From CAZZCP01 sp964653235 (GTDB lineage: Bacteria; Bdellovibrionota; Bdellovibrionia; Bdellovibrionales; UBA840), in the NCBI GenBank assembly GCA_964653235.1, contig CAZZCP010000044.1:1-21257 (forward strand): a stretch of 21,257 bases of DNA. Direction: 5' to 3'. Under the pieces are notes generated by a model. The model saw only the letters and a program-made list of their open reading frames with translations, did not search any database and was not told the origin of the DNA. This document shows, piece by piece, positions 8,051 to 15,679 of the stretch; the stretch's first letter is position 1; each line of letters starts with the position of its first letter. The translations under genes were made by a program, and so were the position numbers.

Positions 8051-8110
8051 AGAAACTACTGCTAAGGGTTTTAAGAATGAAAATAAAGGAGAAAATTTTT
8101 TACTAAAAAT

Positions 8111-8140
8111 AATATAGTAAGATCATCTTTATTTTTACAA
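8111..8140 (-). promoter_or_regulatory. Possible promoter of the DUF3078-like gene
   Basis: On the minus strand, TTGTAA (8140-8135) and TATATT (8116-8111) are 18 bases apart, about 60 bases before the ATG at 8050. It lies back to back with the plus-strand promoter at 8145-8173, so this gap may be a divergent promoter region. Confidence 0.4.
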
Positions 8141-8144
8141 AAGT

Positions 8145-8173
8145 TTGCATTTTTTTAATACGAGCAATATAAA
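8145..8173 (+). promoter_or_regulatory. Promoter of the 55-codon secreted protein gene
   Basis: TTGCAT (8145-8150) and TATAAA (8168-8173) are separated by 17 bases. The -10 box matches consensus in five of six positions; the -35 box matches only in TTG. It lies 28 bases before the ATG at 8201. Confidence 0.5.
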
Positions 8174-8188
8174 CCTACTAATTCTTTC

Positions 8189-8195
8189 AAGGAGG
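8189..8195 (+). promoter_or_regulatory. Consensus Shine-Dalgarno site
   Basis: AAGGAGG is a full anti-16S match located 5 bases before ATG 8201. It is the strongest ribosome-binding site I found in the window and is the main reason to accept the short gene as real. Confidence 0.75.
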
Positions 8196-8200
8196 AATCT

Positions 8201-8368
8201 ATGGCCAAATCATTTATTGTTTTTCTACTGCTCTATTCTTTTGGAGTTTTTGCTGATGATATTCAATTTCCCTATGTTGCAAAAGCTACTACTCCTGGAG
8301 ACAGTTCAGAGTATGCCACTTTAGAAGCTGCACTAGAATGTATAAGATCTGGCGGAGTTGTACTCTAG
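8201..8368 (+). CDS. Small secreted protein, possibly truncated
   Basis: ATG 8201 to TAG 8366-8368 gives 55 residues. It starts with a clear signal peptide (MAKSFIVFLLLYSFGVFA, then DDIQFPY), leaving a mature part of about 37 residues that contains one cysteine and ends in CIRSGGVVL. It has a near-consensus -10 box and an AAGGAGG ribosome-binding site. No family is recognised. The sequence EYATLEAALECIRSGG has the look of the first turn of a larger secreted repeat protein, so it could be a truncated gene. A coding-like frame follows at 8346-8510 in the +1 frame. Either a genuine short secreted peptide or the head of a frameshifted gene is possible. Confidence 0.6.
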   Translation: MAKSFIVFLLLYSFGVFADDIQFPYVAKATTPGDSSEYATLEAALECIRSGGVVL

Positions 8369-8510
8369 AATTATAAAAAAACGAGTCAATATAGTCTCGA
8401 TATTTCTAAATCATAGAATACTAGCGACAAAGGCTTTTGTATTATGTCTTTCAAAAGATCAAGCAGAGGTGCTAGAGCTTTTTGGTGAAGCAAAGATAAA
8501 GGAATTTTAA
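8346..8510 (+). pseudogene. Coding-like fragment, possible frameshifted tail of the 8201 gene
   Basis: In the +1 frame relative to the gene at 8201, an open stretch follows a TAA near 8345 and runs to TAA 8508-8510, ending in KAFVLCLSK and GEAKIKEF. There is no ATG and no ribosome-binding site of its own. The codon pattern after about 8421 looks coding. It could be the severed C-terminus of the small secreted protein, or a remnant of another gene, or chance. Confidence 0.25.
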
Positions 8511-8528
8511 AATCTTAATCCTTTTACA

Positions 8529-9824
8529 TTATTCAAAATCGACTTTACCTAGCCATTTGTCAAATACATAGCTTGCAGTTAAGTCGCCGGTAACATTGAT
8601 ACTCGTACGTAACATATCTAAGATTCTTTCGATACCTAAGATCAAGAGTATGCCTTCAGAGGGAATATTCAAGCTAGATAGCACACTAACTAAGATTGCA
8701 GTACCCACTCCTGGGGTTCCTGGAGTGCCGATGGATGCACCAATGGCAGTGATAACAATCAAAGCCAATTGCGAGATTCCTAATTCTAAACCATAGACTT
8801 GGGCAATAAATAAGACAGCAACCCCTTGATAGGTGGCAGTTCCATCCATATTAATCGTCGTACCAAGAGGAATTACAAAACGAGAAACACTTGGGTTGAC
8901 CTTCAATTCTTGCTCGGCCACGTTCATCGTCACCGGCATCACGGCGGCAGAACTTGAAGTAGAAAAGGCAAGAAGCTGCAAGGGCCGAGCTATATTTAAA
9001 AATTGAAAGGCTGAAAAACCAGAAATACGTATCAATACTAGGTAGAAAACAAGAATCAAAAAAAGTGCAAGTGTTACGGTTAAAGCATAAGAGCCTACAG
9101 CAATGAGAGAATCAAATCCGGTTTGCGAAAAGAGCTCCGCCATCAAACCAAAAACCGCGATAGGGGCAAGGTACATTGCCCAACCGACAATGATCATCGA
9201 GACCTTCTGAATCGCTTCTAGCAAATCGATCAAAGTTTTTGATTCATCTTTGGGTAAGCTCAAAATAGCTACTCCTAAAAGCATAGCAAAGATAACTACC
9301 TGAAAAAGTTCGCCATCTACAATCGAGCCGAGTGGATTGCTTGGCAAAACAGAAGTCAGCTGATCGGGAATGGATTTTTCTTCAAATGTTTTGACGTCTT
9401 GAATTTTCGTACTTGTTTGGCTGAGATCTTTTGCAAGCCCCTTTCCAGGTTGAATCCAAAAAGCGGTGGCAAAGCCAATGATGATTGCAATGGCAGTGGT
9501 AAACACAAAGTAGGGGATGATACGAATTGACATAAAGCGAAGCTTTTTTAGAGAACCTGACCCAATCACCCCTAAAATGACCGAACTCAGCACCAAGGGA
9601 ATCACAATCATTTTCATTAAGATCAAAAAAACTTTACCTGGTAGTGCGAGCCAATTTGAAATATTTTTAGAAGTTTCTCTAGAGACCCAAGCCACCTCTG
9701 GGCCAAGTAAATAGCCTGTTATGAGCCCAAGAAACAAACACAGGAGTATTTTGACCCAAAGTTTTCGAGAGATTAATTCTCGGCTTTGCTGAAGCAGTGA
9801 GCCCAATGTGATTCTCTTTGGCAT
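8529..9824 (-). CDS. Dicarboxylate/amino acid:cation symporter (DAACS family), probably glutamate/aspartate
   Basis: The 431-residue inner-membrane transporter has the full SLC1/GltP fold. Visible are the serine-rich HP1 tip (STSSSAAVMP, about 288-297), NMDGTA (325-330), the HP2 tip GTPGTPGVG (366-374), and TM8 with D403, R406, T407, N410 and D414. The arginine corresponds to GltPh R397, which holds the substrate side-chain carboxylate; neutral amino acid carriers replace it. Uptake of glutamate or aspartate with Na+ or H+ is therefore likely. The hydrophilic loop at about 128-155 is typical. It is a single-gene unit; the 150-base gap to the divergent aldolase holds no clear motif. Confidence 0.92.
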   Translation of the reverse strand: MPKRITLGSLLQQSRELISRKLWVKILLCLFLGLITGYLLGPEVAWVSRETSKNISNWLALPGKVFLILMKMIVIPLVLSSVILGVIGSGSLKKLRFMSIRIIPYFVFTTAIAIIIGFATAFWIQPGKGLAKDLSQTSTKIQDVKTFEEKSIPDQLTSVLPSNPLGSIVDGELFQVVIFAMLLGVAILSLPKDESKTLIDLLEAIQKVSMIIVGWAMYLAPIAVFGLMAELFSQTGFDSLIAVGSYALTVTLALFLILVFYLVLIRISGFSAFQFLNIARPLQLLAFSTSSSAAVMPVTMNVAEQELKVNPSVSRFVIPLGTTINMDGTATYQGVAVLFIAQVYGLELGISQLALIVITAIGASIGTPGTPGVGTAILVSVLSSLNIPSEGILLILGIERILDMLRTSINVTGDLTASYVFDKWLGKVDFE

Positions 9825-9975
9825 AGGATCCTTTGGCTAAAAGATCGAGATACTAGAAAGAGCTTCGAAAGTAAAACATCTGCTTGAGTCCATTTGCCAA
9901 AATATAACGCATAGCTTCGCGTGCGCCTGTTTACTAAGTCTAGACAAGAGCTCTTTTTTTTCGCAATAGATCAGG

Positions 9976-10611
9976 ATGCAAGAGAAAATCTTAGAAATCT
10001 GCAAGCGCTTACATGCCAAGAACCTTTTGGCGGCTGCCGATGGCAATGTTAGCTTCAAAGTCTCAGAAGATGAAATATTGATTACTCCCTCGGGAGTATC
10101 AAAAGCCTTTATGTCGCTAGATCAAATGGCAGTGATCAATCAAGAAGGTGAAGTTTTAAAAGGAAATGCTTCTAGTGAAAAGCAGATGCATTTGCAAATC
10201 TACAAAGACTGCCCAGAGGCGAAGGCTGTGATTCATGCTCACCCGCCTACGGTCATTGCTTTTACTATAGCCAAACCAGAGCTGAAAGAGTTGCCCATGG
10301 ACTGTATGTCAGAGCTCTTGCTTGCAACCGGCGGGGTACCCATCGTCGCTTTTGCTCGCCCGGGGAGTAAAGAGATGGGGAGCAGTCTTTCTCCTTATAT
10401 AAAGAAATATAAGGCTTTGATACTTGCACGTCATGGTGCTGTTTGCTGGGGAGAAGACTTAGAAGAGGCCTATCGAGGGATGGAGAGAATCGAGCACTCT
10501 GCAGAAATTCTCTATAAGGCAGAAAGTCTTGGAGGACTCACTTCGCTGCCGAAAGCGGAGATGGACTTTTTAAAAGCTCTACGCAAAGAAATAGGCAATC
10601 GACTTCTTTAG
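9976..10611 (+). CDS. Class II aldolase/adducin family protein (L-fuculose-phosphate aldolase-like)
   Basis: The 211-residue cytoplasmic enzyme has all family motifs: GNVS (23-26), TPSG (37-40), the catalytic glutamate in SSEKQMH (E68), the zinc ligands in HAHPP (H87, H89) and the third zinc histidine in ARHGAVCWG (H153). Relatives cleave fuculose-1-phosphate, rhamnulose-1-phosphate or ribulose-5-phosphate, or dehydrate methylthioribulose-1-phosphate. The substrate cannot be read from the sequence. No sugar-pathway or methionine-salvage genes lie nearby. ATG 9976 is preceded by a weak AGG. The gene converges on the CDP-alcohol phosphatidyltransferase gene with a 34-base gap. Confidence 0.88.
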   Translation: MQEKILEICKRLHAKNLLAAADGNVSFKVSEDEILITPSGVSKAFMSLDQMAVINQEGEVLKGNASSEKQMHLQIYKDCPEAKAVIHAHPPTVIAFTIAKPELKELPMDCMSELLLATGGVPIVAFARPGSKEMGSSLSPYIKKYKALILARHGAVCWGEDLEEAYRGMERIEHSAEILYKAESLGGLTSLPKAEMDFLKALRKEIGNRLL

Positions 10612-10645
10612 GGCTTTCAAAGCGGAGATAAATGTTCAACACGCT

Positions 10646-11248
10646 TTAAGCTTTTCCGTGGCGTGCACAAAAAACAAATCGAGCCACTACGGTTTGCAAG
10701 AGCACTGCAATCCAGATCCAAGTTAAAATCAAAAGTTGTTCAGGAAAAAGCAAAAACAAAGTGTAGGCGATTCCTGTTTCTCCCGCTTCAGCAAGTCCAG
10801 GTAAGAGATTGATGCCGCGATTGTCGAGATTCTCTTTTTGTACTTTGGCCAGAATTTCTCCACTCGCAAGGGCTGAGGTAATGCATAAAATATAAAGAAG
10901 CAAAATCAGATTCCACTCTAGAGAGTACTGCGGAAAGATTTTTGCCAGGGCGAGAATGATCAATGCATAGCTTGCCATATCGAGATTGATATCAAGAAAG
11001 GCGCCAAATGGGCTAGCTGTGTTACTCTTACGAGCCACTAGTCCATCTAAGCCATCAAGCAATCTTGAGAGCCACCATATGAGTATAGCAGCTATAAATT
11101 CTTTCTCTATAACAAAGTAAGCACTTATCATTGCACCTAGAAATGAAAAACAGGTAAGAAGGTTGGCCGAGATTTTAGTTTTTACCAAAATATCGATGAG
11201 CCCAGTGCTATGCTTTTCAAGAATTTTTCGAAAGGGATTGTCGATCAT
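10646..11248 (-). CDS. CDP-alcohol phosphatidyltransferase family protein
   Basis: The 200-residue multi-spanning membrane protein carries the complete CDP-alcohol motif DGx2ARx8Gx3Dx3D (D68-G69, A72-R73, G82, D86, D90), so it should transfer a phosphatidyl or related group from a CDP-alcohol to an alcohol acceptor and release CMP. Family members make phosphatidylglycerol phosphate, phosphatidylserine, phosphatidylinositol phosphate and others. The acceptor is not evident here. It lies 30 bases downstream of the RND permease gene on the same strand and may be the last gene of that unit. About six hydrophobic segments are visible. Confidence 0.87.
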   Translation of the reverse strand: MIDNPFRKILEKHSTGLIDILVKTKISANLLTCFSFLGAMISAYFVIEKEFIAAILIWWLSRLLDGLDGLVARKSNTASPFGAFLDINLDMASYALIILALAKIFPQYSLEWNLILLLYILCITSALASGEILAKVQKENLDNRGINLLPGLAEAGETGIAYTLFLLFPEQLLILTWIWIAVLLQTVVARFVFCARHGKA

Positions 11249-11278
11249 TTGCTTCTTATAAGCTCTGCAAAATAGATG

Positions 11279-14200
11279 TCAACTTTGCGACTTTGATTCT
11301 TCAGCAATTTGAATTCTTTTTGGTTTCAAAAGAGAATATACGCATGGCACTACATATAGAGTAAAAAGACTTGATAGGCTGACTCCACCTAAAACCGTAA
11401 GTGCCATTGGGATTCGCGTTTCACTTCCTGGGCCAAAAGCAAAGGCAGCAGGAAGAGCAGCAGCCAAAGTTGCAATCGATGTCATTAAAATGGGTCGCAA
11501 ACGAGTTGGGCAAGCTTCTTTCAGGGCAGTGGATATATCTCTTCCTTGGTCTCGCAACTGATTGGTAAACTCGATCAACAAGATAGAATTCTTTTTGGCA
11601 ATTCCAAGAGTCAGTAAGATCCCGATAATGCTGTATATGTTGATAGTTTGCCCGCCCAATAAAAGAGCAACACATGCGCCAGATAAACCAAAGGGAACCG
11701 CAACAAAAACAATGATAGGATCTAGAAAAGAGTTAAACTGTATGGCTAAAATCATATATGCGATCAGAAGTCCAAGAATCATAATCCATATCGCTTCTTT
11801 TATTTTTTCTTGAGGAGTTTCTTGAAAAGCAAAGAAATAAGAATCTGGCAATTTTTTACTATAATCTTGAATAAAACCTATGGCTTCACCTTGAGTTGCT
11901 GATGTTGCTAGATTTGAATCAACTCGAATACCCCGAAGGCGATTTTCTCGGTAAATGCTTTGTGGACCTCTTGTTTCTTCAACGCGAACGACATCAGATA
12001 GTGAGATGAGTTCACCACGATTATTTCGAACTTGAACCGATTCAATATCTGTTTTCTGAGCTCGATCTTCTTTTTTAAGTTGAACAAAGATATCAAATCT
12101 TCTGGATTGATCGGTGTATTGCGCGGCTGCTACTCCGCCAAATGCAACATTGATATTGTCAGCAATTTCACTGATTTCAACTCCTCGCTCTATTGCTTTT
12201 TTGCGATCGGGTAGAATATGAACTTCAGGTAAGCTAAGAACATCATCTGAGCGGATACCTTCAAAATACCCTATCTTTTGCATTTCACTTTGAATTTCAG
12301 TAAAAATTTGCTTTTGAACCTTAGGATCTGGTCCGTTGATCGTAAACTCAATTGGGCTACCGCGCCTTCCGCCTATTGCACTTTCAAAACGGTCGCGAAT
12401 AAAAACACTGAGCCCATTGAGTTCTTTGGCTTTTTCTCTTAATTCTGCAGCCACTTCAAATTGATTTTGATTTCTGTTTTTCGGGTTTTTTAAGATGATG
12501 ACACCGTTTCCGCGGTTGCTTTGGCCTCCTTGACCAAAACCGCCCACAGCCATGTACTGTCTTTCGACAGCAGGATGTTGTTTTACGATATTTTCAAAGG
12601 CAATGACTTTTTCTTGCGTGTATTCTAATGAACTTCCGTCAGGTGCTAAGAAAATCACAAAGAGCACACTTCGATCTTGTGCTGGCGCAAATTCACTGGG
12701 CAAATAAGGAAAGAGAAGCAAGGAACTCAAAAAAACTGCGCTCGATCCGGCAACGACTGTTTTTTTATATTTTAATGCTTTTTCTAAACTTGATTCGTAA
12801 AGGTCTCGCAACCAATTCATAAGCCTTTCAAAAGCTTTACCAAAAACAGATGTTCTGTTGGGTATCTTTAAAAATTGAGAACATCGCATTGGTGCTAATG
12901 TCAAAGCCTCTAGAGAGCTAAGCGATACCGCGATTGCAATTGTGACTGAAAACTCTAAGAAGAACTTACCTTCAATTCCAGGCATAAATCCGATGGGAAA
13001 AAAGATAGATATAAGTGCAAGACTTGTCGCCAGTACAGCAAAAGTAATTTCTCTTGAACCTTTGTAAGAGGCATTGAGGCGATCCCAACCCATTTGCATA
13101 TAGCGTACAATATTTTCTAGCATGATTATGGCATCATCGACCACAACACCAATGGCAAGAGCAAGACCCAGAAGAGAAAAGGTATTTAATGTAAAACCAA
13201 GCCAATTGATAACAATAAAAGTCCCTATAATGGCAGTGGGAATGGCCAATACAATATTCAATGTAGCACTGAGCGAACCTAAAAAAAGCCAGCAGACGAT
13301 TGAAGTTAAAAATGCCGAAAGAAAAAGAGTAAAAACGAGTTCATTGACAGATTCGCGAATAAACTGACTACGATCAAAATTGACTCCCAAGACGGTTTCT
13401 TCAGGTAAATTTTTGTTGATTTCATCGATTCTCTCAAAGACTCGGTCGGCGACTGCCACGGTATTGACCCCGCGTTGTTTTTGTACTGCCATTCCCAGTG
13501 CTTTGATACCGTTTAAGCGAGAAATACGTCTTAGGTTTTCTACTCCTTCGTAAAGATTGGCTACGTCTTTTAAGCGCAGAGGAACAAAATTGGGCGCGCC
13601 ACCTCGTCTTGAAATAATCAAATTTTCAAAGTCTTTCAGCTGAGAAAGCTCTCCCATAATGCGAATTGTATCTTCTTTGGGGCCAAATTCGAGCCTGCCT
13701 GCGGGCAATTCTTTGTGTTCTCTTTGAATGCTATCGACAATGTCCATGGGGGTGAGGTCGTATTTTTTTAAGTCCTCGATTCGAAGATCGACTCGAAGAA
13801 CAGGCTCATGGTAGCCAAAGGCGCGAATCTCTGCCACCCCTTCGATCGTTGAGAGTCGGTCTTGAATTTGATCTCGAAACAAGATCATCAGCTCTCGATC
13901 ACTTAAGCTCTCTGTTCTAAGGTTGAGATACATCACCGGATCATCAGCAGCATTTGACTTAGTAACAACAGGTGGTTCAACAGCCGCAGGGAGTTGTCTT
14001 TGCGCTCGGCCTAGCAAGGTTTGCACCTCTTGAAGCGCAAAATCAATGTCTCGATTGATTTCAAACTCAAGCTCAATGCTACCAGTGGAGCGGCTACTGG
14101 TTGATGTCATATTTCTTATTCCTTCAATCGACACCAAAACACTCTCGACAGCTTCGATTACATCTTTTTCAATTACAGCAGGAGTTGCCCCTTCATAAAA

Positions 14201-14347
14201 GTAATTGATTCTGATGTTCGGGTAATCCACATCAGGATTTTCATTGATTCCCATTTGTCGAAAAGAAAGGATGCCAAAAAAAATGAGAGCAAACATTAAG
14301 ATCCAGGCAAAAACAGGTCTTTGAATTGAAAAACGAGATAAGCTCAT
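11279..14347 (-). CDS. RND family efflux transporter, permease subunit
   Basis: The 1022-residue inner-membrane protein has the two-fold AcrB/MdtB-type layout: TM1 (MSLSRFSIQRPVFAWILMF), a periplasmic domain, TM2-6, a second periplasmic domain and TM8-12. Proton-relay residues are present: D404-D405 in TM4 (VVVDDAII) and K919 in TM10 (GIAKKNSI). It exports hydrophobic compounds or drugs using the proton gradient. I chose ATG 14347, which begins the family-standard N-terminus and overlaps the TolC-like stop as ATGA; the frame stays open upstream within that gene. No membrane fusion protein gene is in the window, although most operons of this type include one. Confidence 0.93.
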   Translation of the reverse strand: MSLSRFSIQRPVFAWILMFALIFFGILSFRQMGINENPDVDYPNIRINYFYEGATPAVIEKDVIEAVESVLVSIEGIRNMTSTSSRSTGSIELEFEINRDIDFALQEVQTLLGRAQRQLPAAVEPPVVTKSNAADDPVMYLNLRTESLSDRELMILFRDQIQDRLSTIEGVAEIRAFGYHEPVLRVDLRIEDLKKYDLTPMDIVDSIQREHKELPAGRLEFGPKEDTIRIMGELSQLKDFENLIISRRGGAPNFVPLRLKDVANLYEGVENLRRISRLNGIKALGMAVQKQRGVNTVAVADRVFERIDEINKNLPEETVLGVNFDRSQFIRESVNELVFTLFLSAFLTSIVCWLFLGSLSATLNIVLAIPTAIIGTFIVINWLGFTLNTFSLLGLALAIGVVVDDAIIMLENIVRYMQMGWDRLNASYKGSREITFAVLATSLALISIFFPIGFMPGIEGKFFLEFSVTIAIAVSLSSLEALTLAPMRCSQFLKIPNRTSVFGKAFERLMNWLRDLYESSLEKALKYKKTVVAGSSAVFLSSLLLFPYLPSEFAPAQDRSVLFVIFLAPDGSSLEYTQEKVIAFENIVKQHPAVERQYMAVGGFGQGGQSNRGNGVIILKNPKNRNQNQFEVAAELREKAKELNGLSVFIRDRFESAIGGRRGSPIEFTINGPDPKVQKQIFTEIQSEMQKIGYFEGIRSDDVLSLPEVHILPDRKKAIERGVEISEIADNINVAFGGVAAAQYTDQSRRFDIFVQLKKEDRAQKTDIESVQVRNNRGELISLSDVVRVEETRGPQSIYRENRLRGIRVDSNLATSATQGEAIGFIQDYSKKLPDSYFFAFQETPQEKIKEAIWIMILGLLIAYMILAIQFNSFLDPIIVFVAVPFGLSGACVALLLGGQTINIYSIIGILLTLGIAKKNSILLIEFTNQLRDQGRDISTALKEACPTRLRPILMTSIATLAAALPAAFAFGPGSETRIPMALTVLGGVSLSSLFTLYVVPCVYSLLKPKRIQIAEESKSQS

Positions 14348-15567
14348 GGCATAACCCCCGCTGTAGCTCGCAGCTGCTGCCACAGTATCTGAGAGTTGTA
14401 CTGTTCCTGGTAAAAAGCCCTCTCTATTTGCATGGCATCATCTAAGCTTTGTAGAACATCCAATTGGTTGACCAAACCCCTTCGCTCATCTTTGACTTGC
14501 TGTAAGTAATTTTTTTGCGCAAGCTCATTAGCAAGTTGCAGACTTTCAATGACTTTTTTTTGCGCAAGCCATTGTTTGCGCAGTGATTTAAAATCTTGAA
14601 GCAGATTTCTTTTGGTATCTGCAAGACCGAGCTCAAGGCGTCTCTTCTCGAGAACTTGCTCTTTGCGGTTAAAGTATTCCTCTCCACCAAGAGAAAACTC
14701 CCAAGTGGCAGTTAATATTGCATCCCATTTTGAATCTGCCAATATACCTGCTCGGTCGATATAATAATTTGCTTCTAGATCGACAGATGGCAAGAGACTT
14801 GCGGTTTCAATATCAATTTGGGCTTTCGCACTCTTTAGGCTGAGCTCGCCTGCTTTTAAAATCGGGCTATCGGCAATTCTGCTTTGCCAAGTATTGATTT
14901 GTGCTTGCGATTCAGAGGCGAAAACTTCTTTCAGATCTAAGATTTGTTCTAAGCCGCATAGCTTTTGCAGCATAAGCTCAGATCGATGGAGCGTATTTTC
15001 ATTGATGGCTCGGTCAGCTTGGATTCTTGAAAGTCGAGACTGTGAAGATAAAAGATCAGTGCTTCGGTTTCGGCCAATTCTTACTCTTTTCTTTAAAGTC
15101 TCTACTTGTTTGGCCAAGTTTTTTTCTTGTTCGAGAAGAATTTCTTTTTGTTTTCTTAGGCTCAAAACTTCGTAGTAGGCAGTGGCAACTTCTAGGTAGA
15201 GCTGAATTTTTTGATTGTTTTCATTCAACTCAGCAACTTGAGTGAGTAAATTGGTAGAATTTAAAAGAAAGTATTCAGCACCGCCCTGAAAAAGGGGCTG
15301 AGTCAGAGTTAAAAAACTGTTTCTTTGGGTTCCCTCGCCAAAGGGCCCAACCGGCACTTCATCTCGTTCTGTTAAAGATGTATTTGCCGAAAATCGAGGA
15401 AAGACTTGAGCCAAAGCCTGATTCTCTTGGGTTTTTGCTATTTCAACCTGCAGTTCAGAATCTTTTAGCCTTCCTGTATTTTGAAGGGCGGCCTGATATA
15501 ATTCGTCGAGCCCATAGCTTTGTGCAAATGCAGAAGCAGAGAAAAGAAAGAAGAATAGAATCAGCAT
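14344..15567 (-). CDS. TolC family outer-membrane efflux protein
   Basis: The 407-residue protein has a signal peptide (MLILFFFLFSASAFAQ) and two repeats of long heptad-rich helices with short strands, the TolC trimer plan. Typical phrases are the family N-terminus SYGLDELYQAAL, FPRFSANTSL and LPSVDLEANYY. It is somewhat shorter than E. coli TolC. It should form the outer-membrane channel for the RND permease, whose ATG overlaps its TGA by 4 bases, so the two are translationally coupled. It is divergent from the flavoprotein gene at 15680, with a 112-base shared upstream region. No adaptor protein is seen next to it. Confidence 0.9.
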   Translation of the reverse strand: MLILFFFLFSASAFAQSYGLDELYQAALQNTGRLKDSELQVEIAKTQENQALAQVFPRFSANTSLTERDEVPVGPFGEGTQRNSFLTLTQPLFQGGAEYFLLNSTNLLTQVAELNENNQKIQLYLEVATAYYEVLSLRKQKEILLEQEKNLAKQVETLKKRVRIGRNRSTDLLSSQSRLSRIQADRAINENTLHRSELMLQKLCGLEQILDLKEVFASESQAQINTWQSRIADSPILKAGELSLKSAKAQIDIETASLLPSVDLEANYYIDRAGILADSKWDAILTATWEFSLGGEEYFNRKEQVLEKRRLELGLADTKRNLLQDFKSLRKQWLAQKKVIESLQLANELAQKNYLQQVKDERRGLVNQLDVLQSLDDAMQIERAFYQEQYNSQILWQQLRATAGVMP

Positions 15568-15670
15568 GAAGCAGAAATCTATAATTTATTGTGCATGGGT
15601 TCAAGGCAATATTCTCAATTTCGATTTTGTTGTATTTTTGTTCTATTATTAGCTCTGATAAATAGAACTT

Positions 15671-15675
15671 GGAGG
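15671..15675 (+). promoter_or_regulatory. Shine-Dalgarno site that fixes a GTG start
   Basis: GGAGG lies 4 bases before GTG 15680. There is no usable in-frame ATG near the start, and the GTG begins directly at the Rossmann beta-strand QKFDAIVIGSG. This supports GTG as the start codon. Confidence 0.65.
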
Positions 15676-15679
15676 CAAT

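Noticed and set aside
9837..10058. 73-codon minus-strand ORF upstream of the symporter
   Set aside because: It overlaps the start of the well-supported aldolase on the other strand and has no family-like sequence.
10627..10660. AAAGCG...CGCTTT inverted repeat between the aldolase and CDP-alcohol transferase genes
   Set aside because: Six-base arms with a long loop are too weak to support a terminator.
12628..12822. Plus-strand ORFs inside the RND and TolC genes (for example 12628-12822, 13122-13367, 14894-15175)
   Set aside because: They are antisense to strongly supported genes and have low-complexity or unfamiliar sequences.
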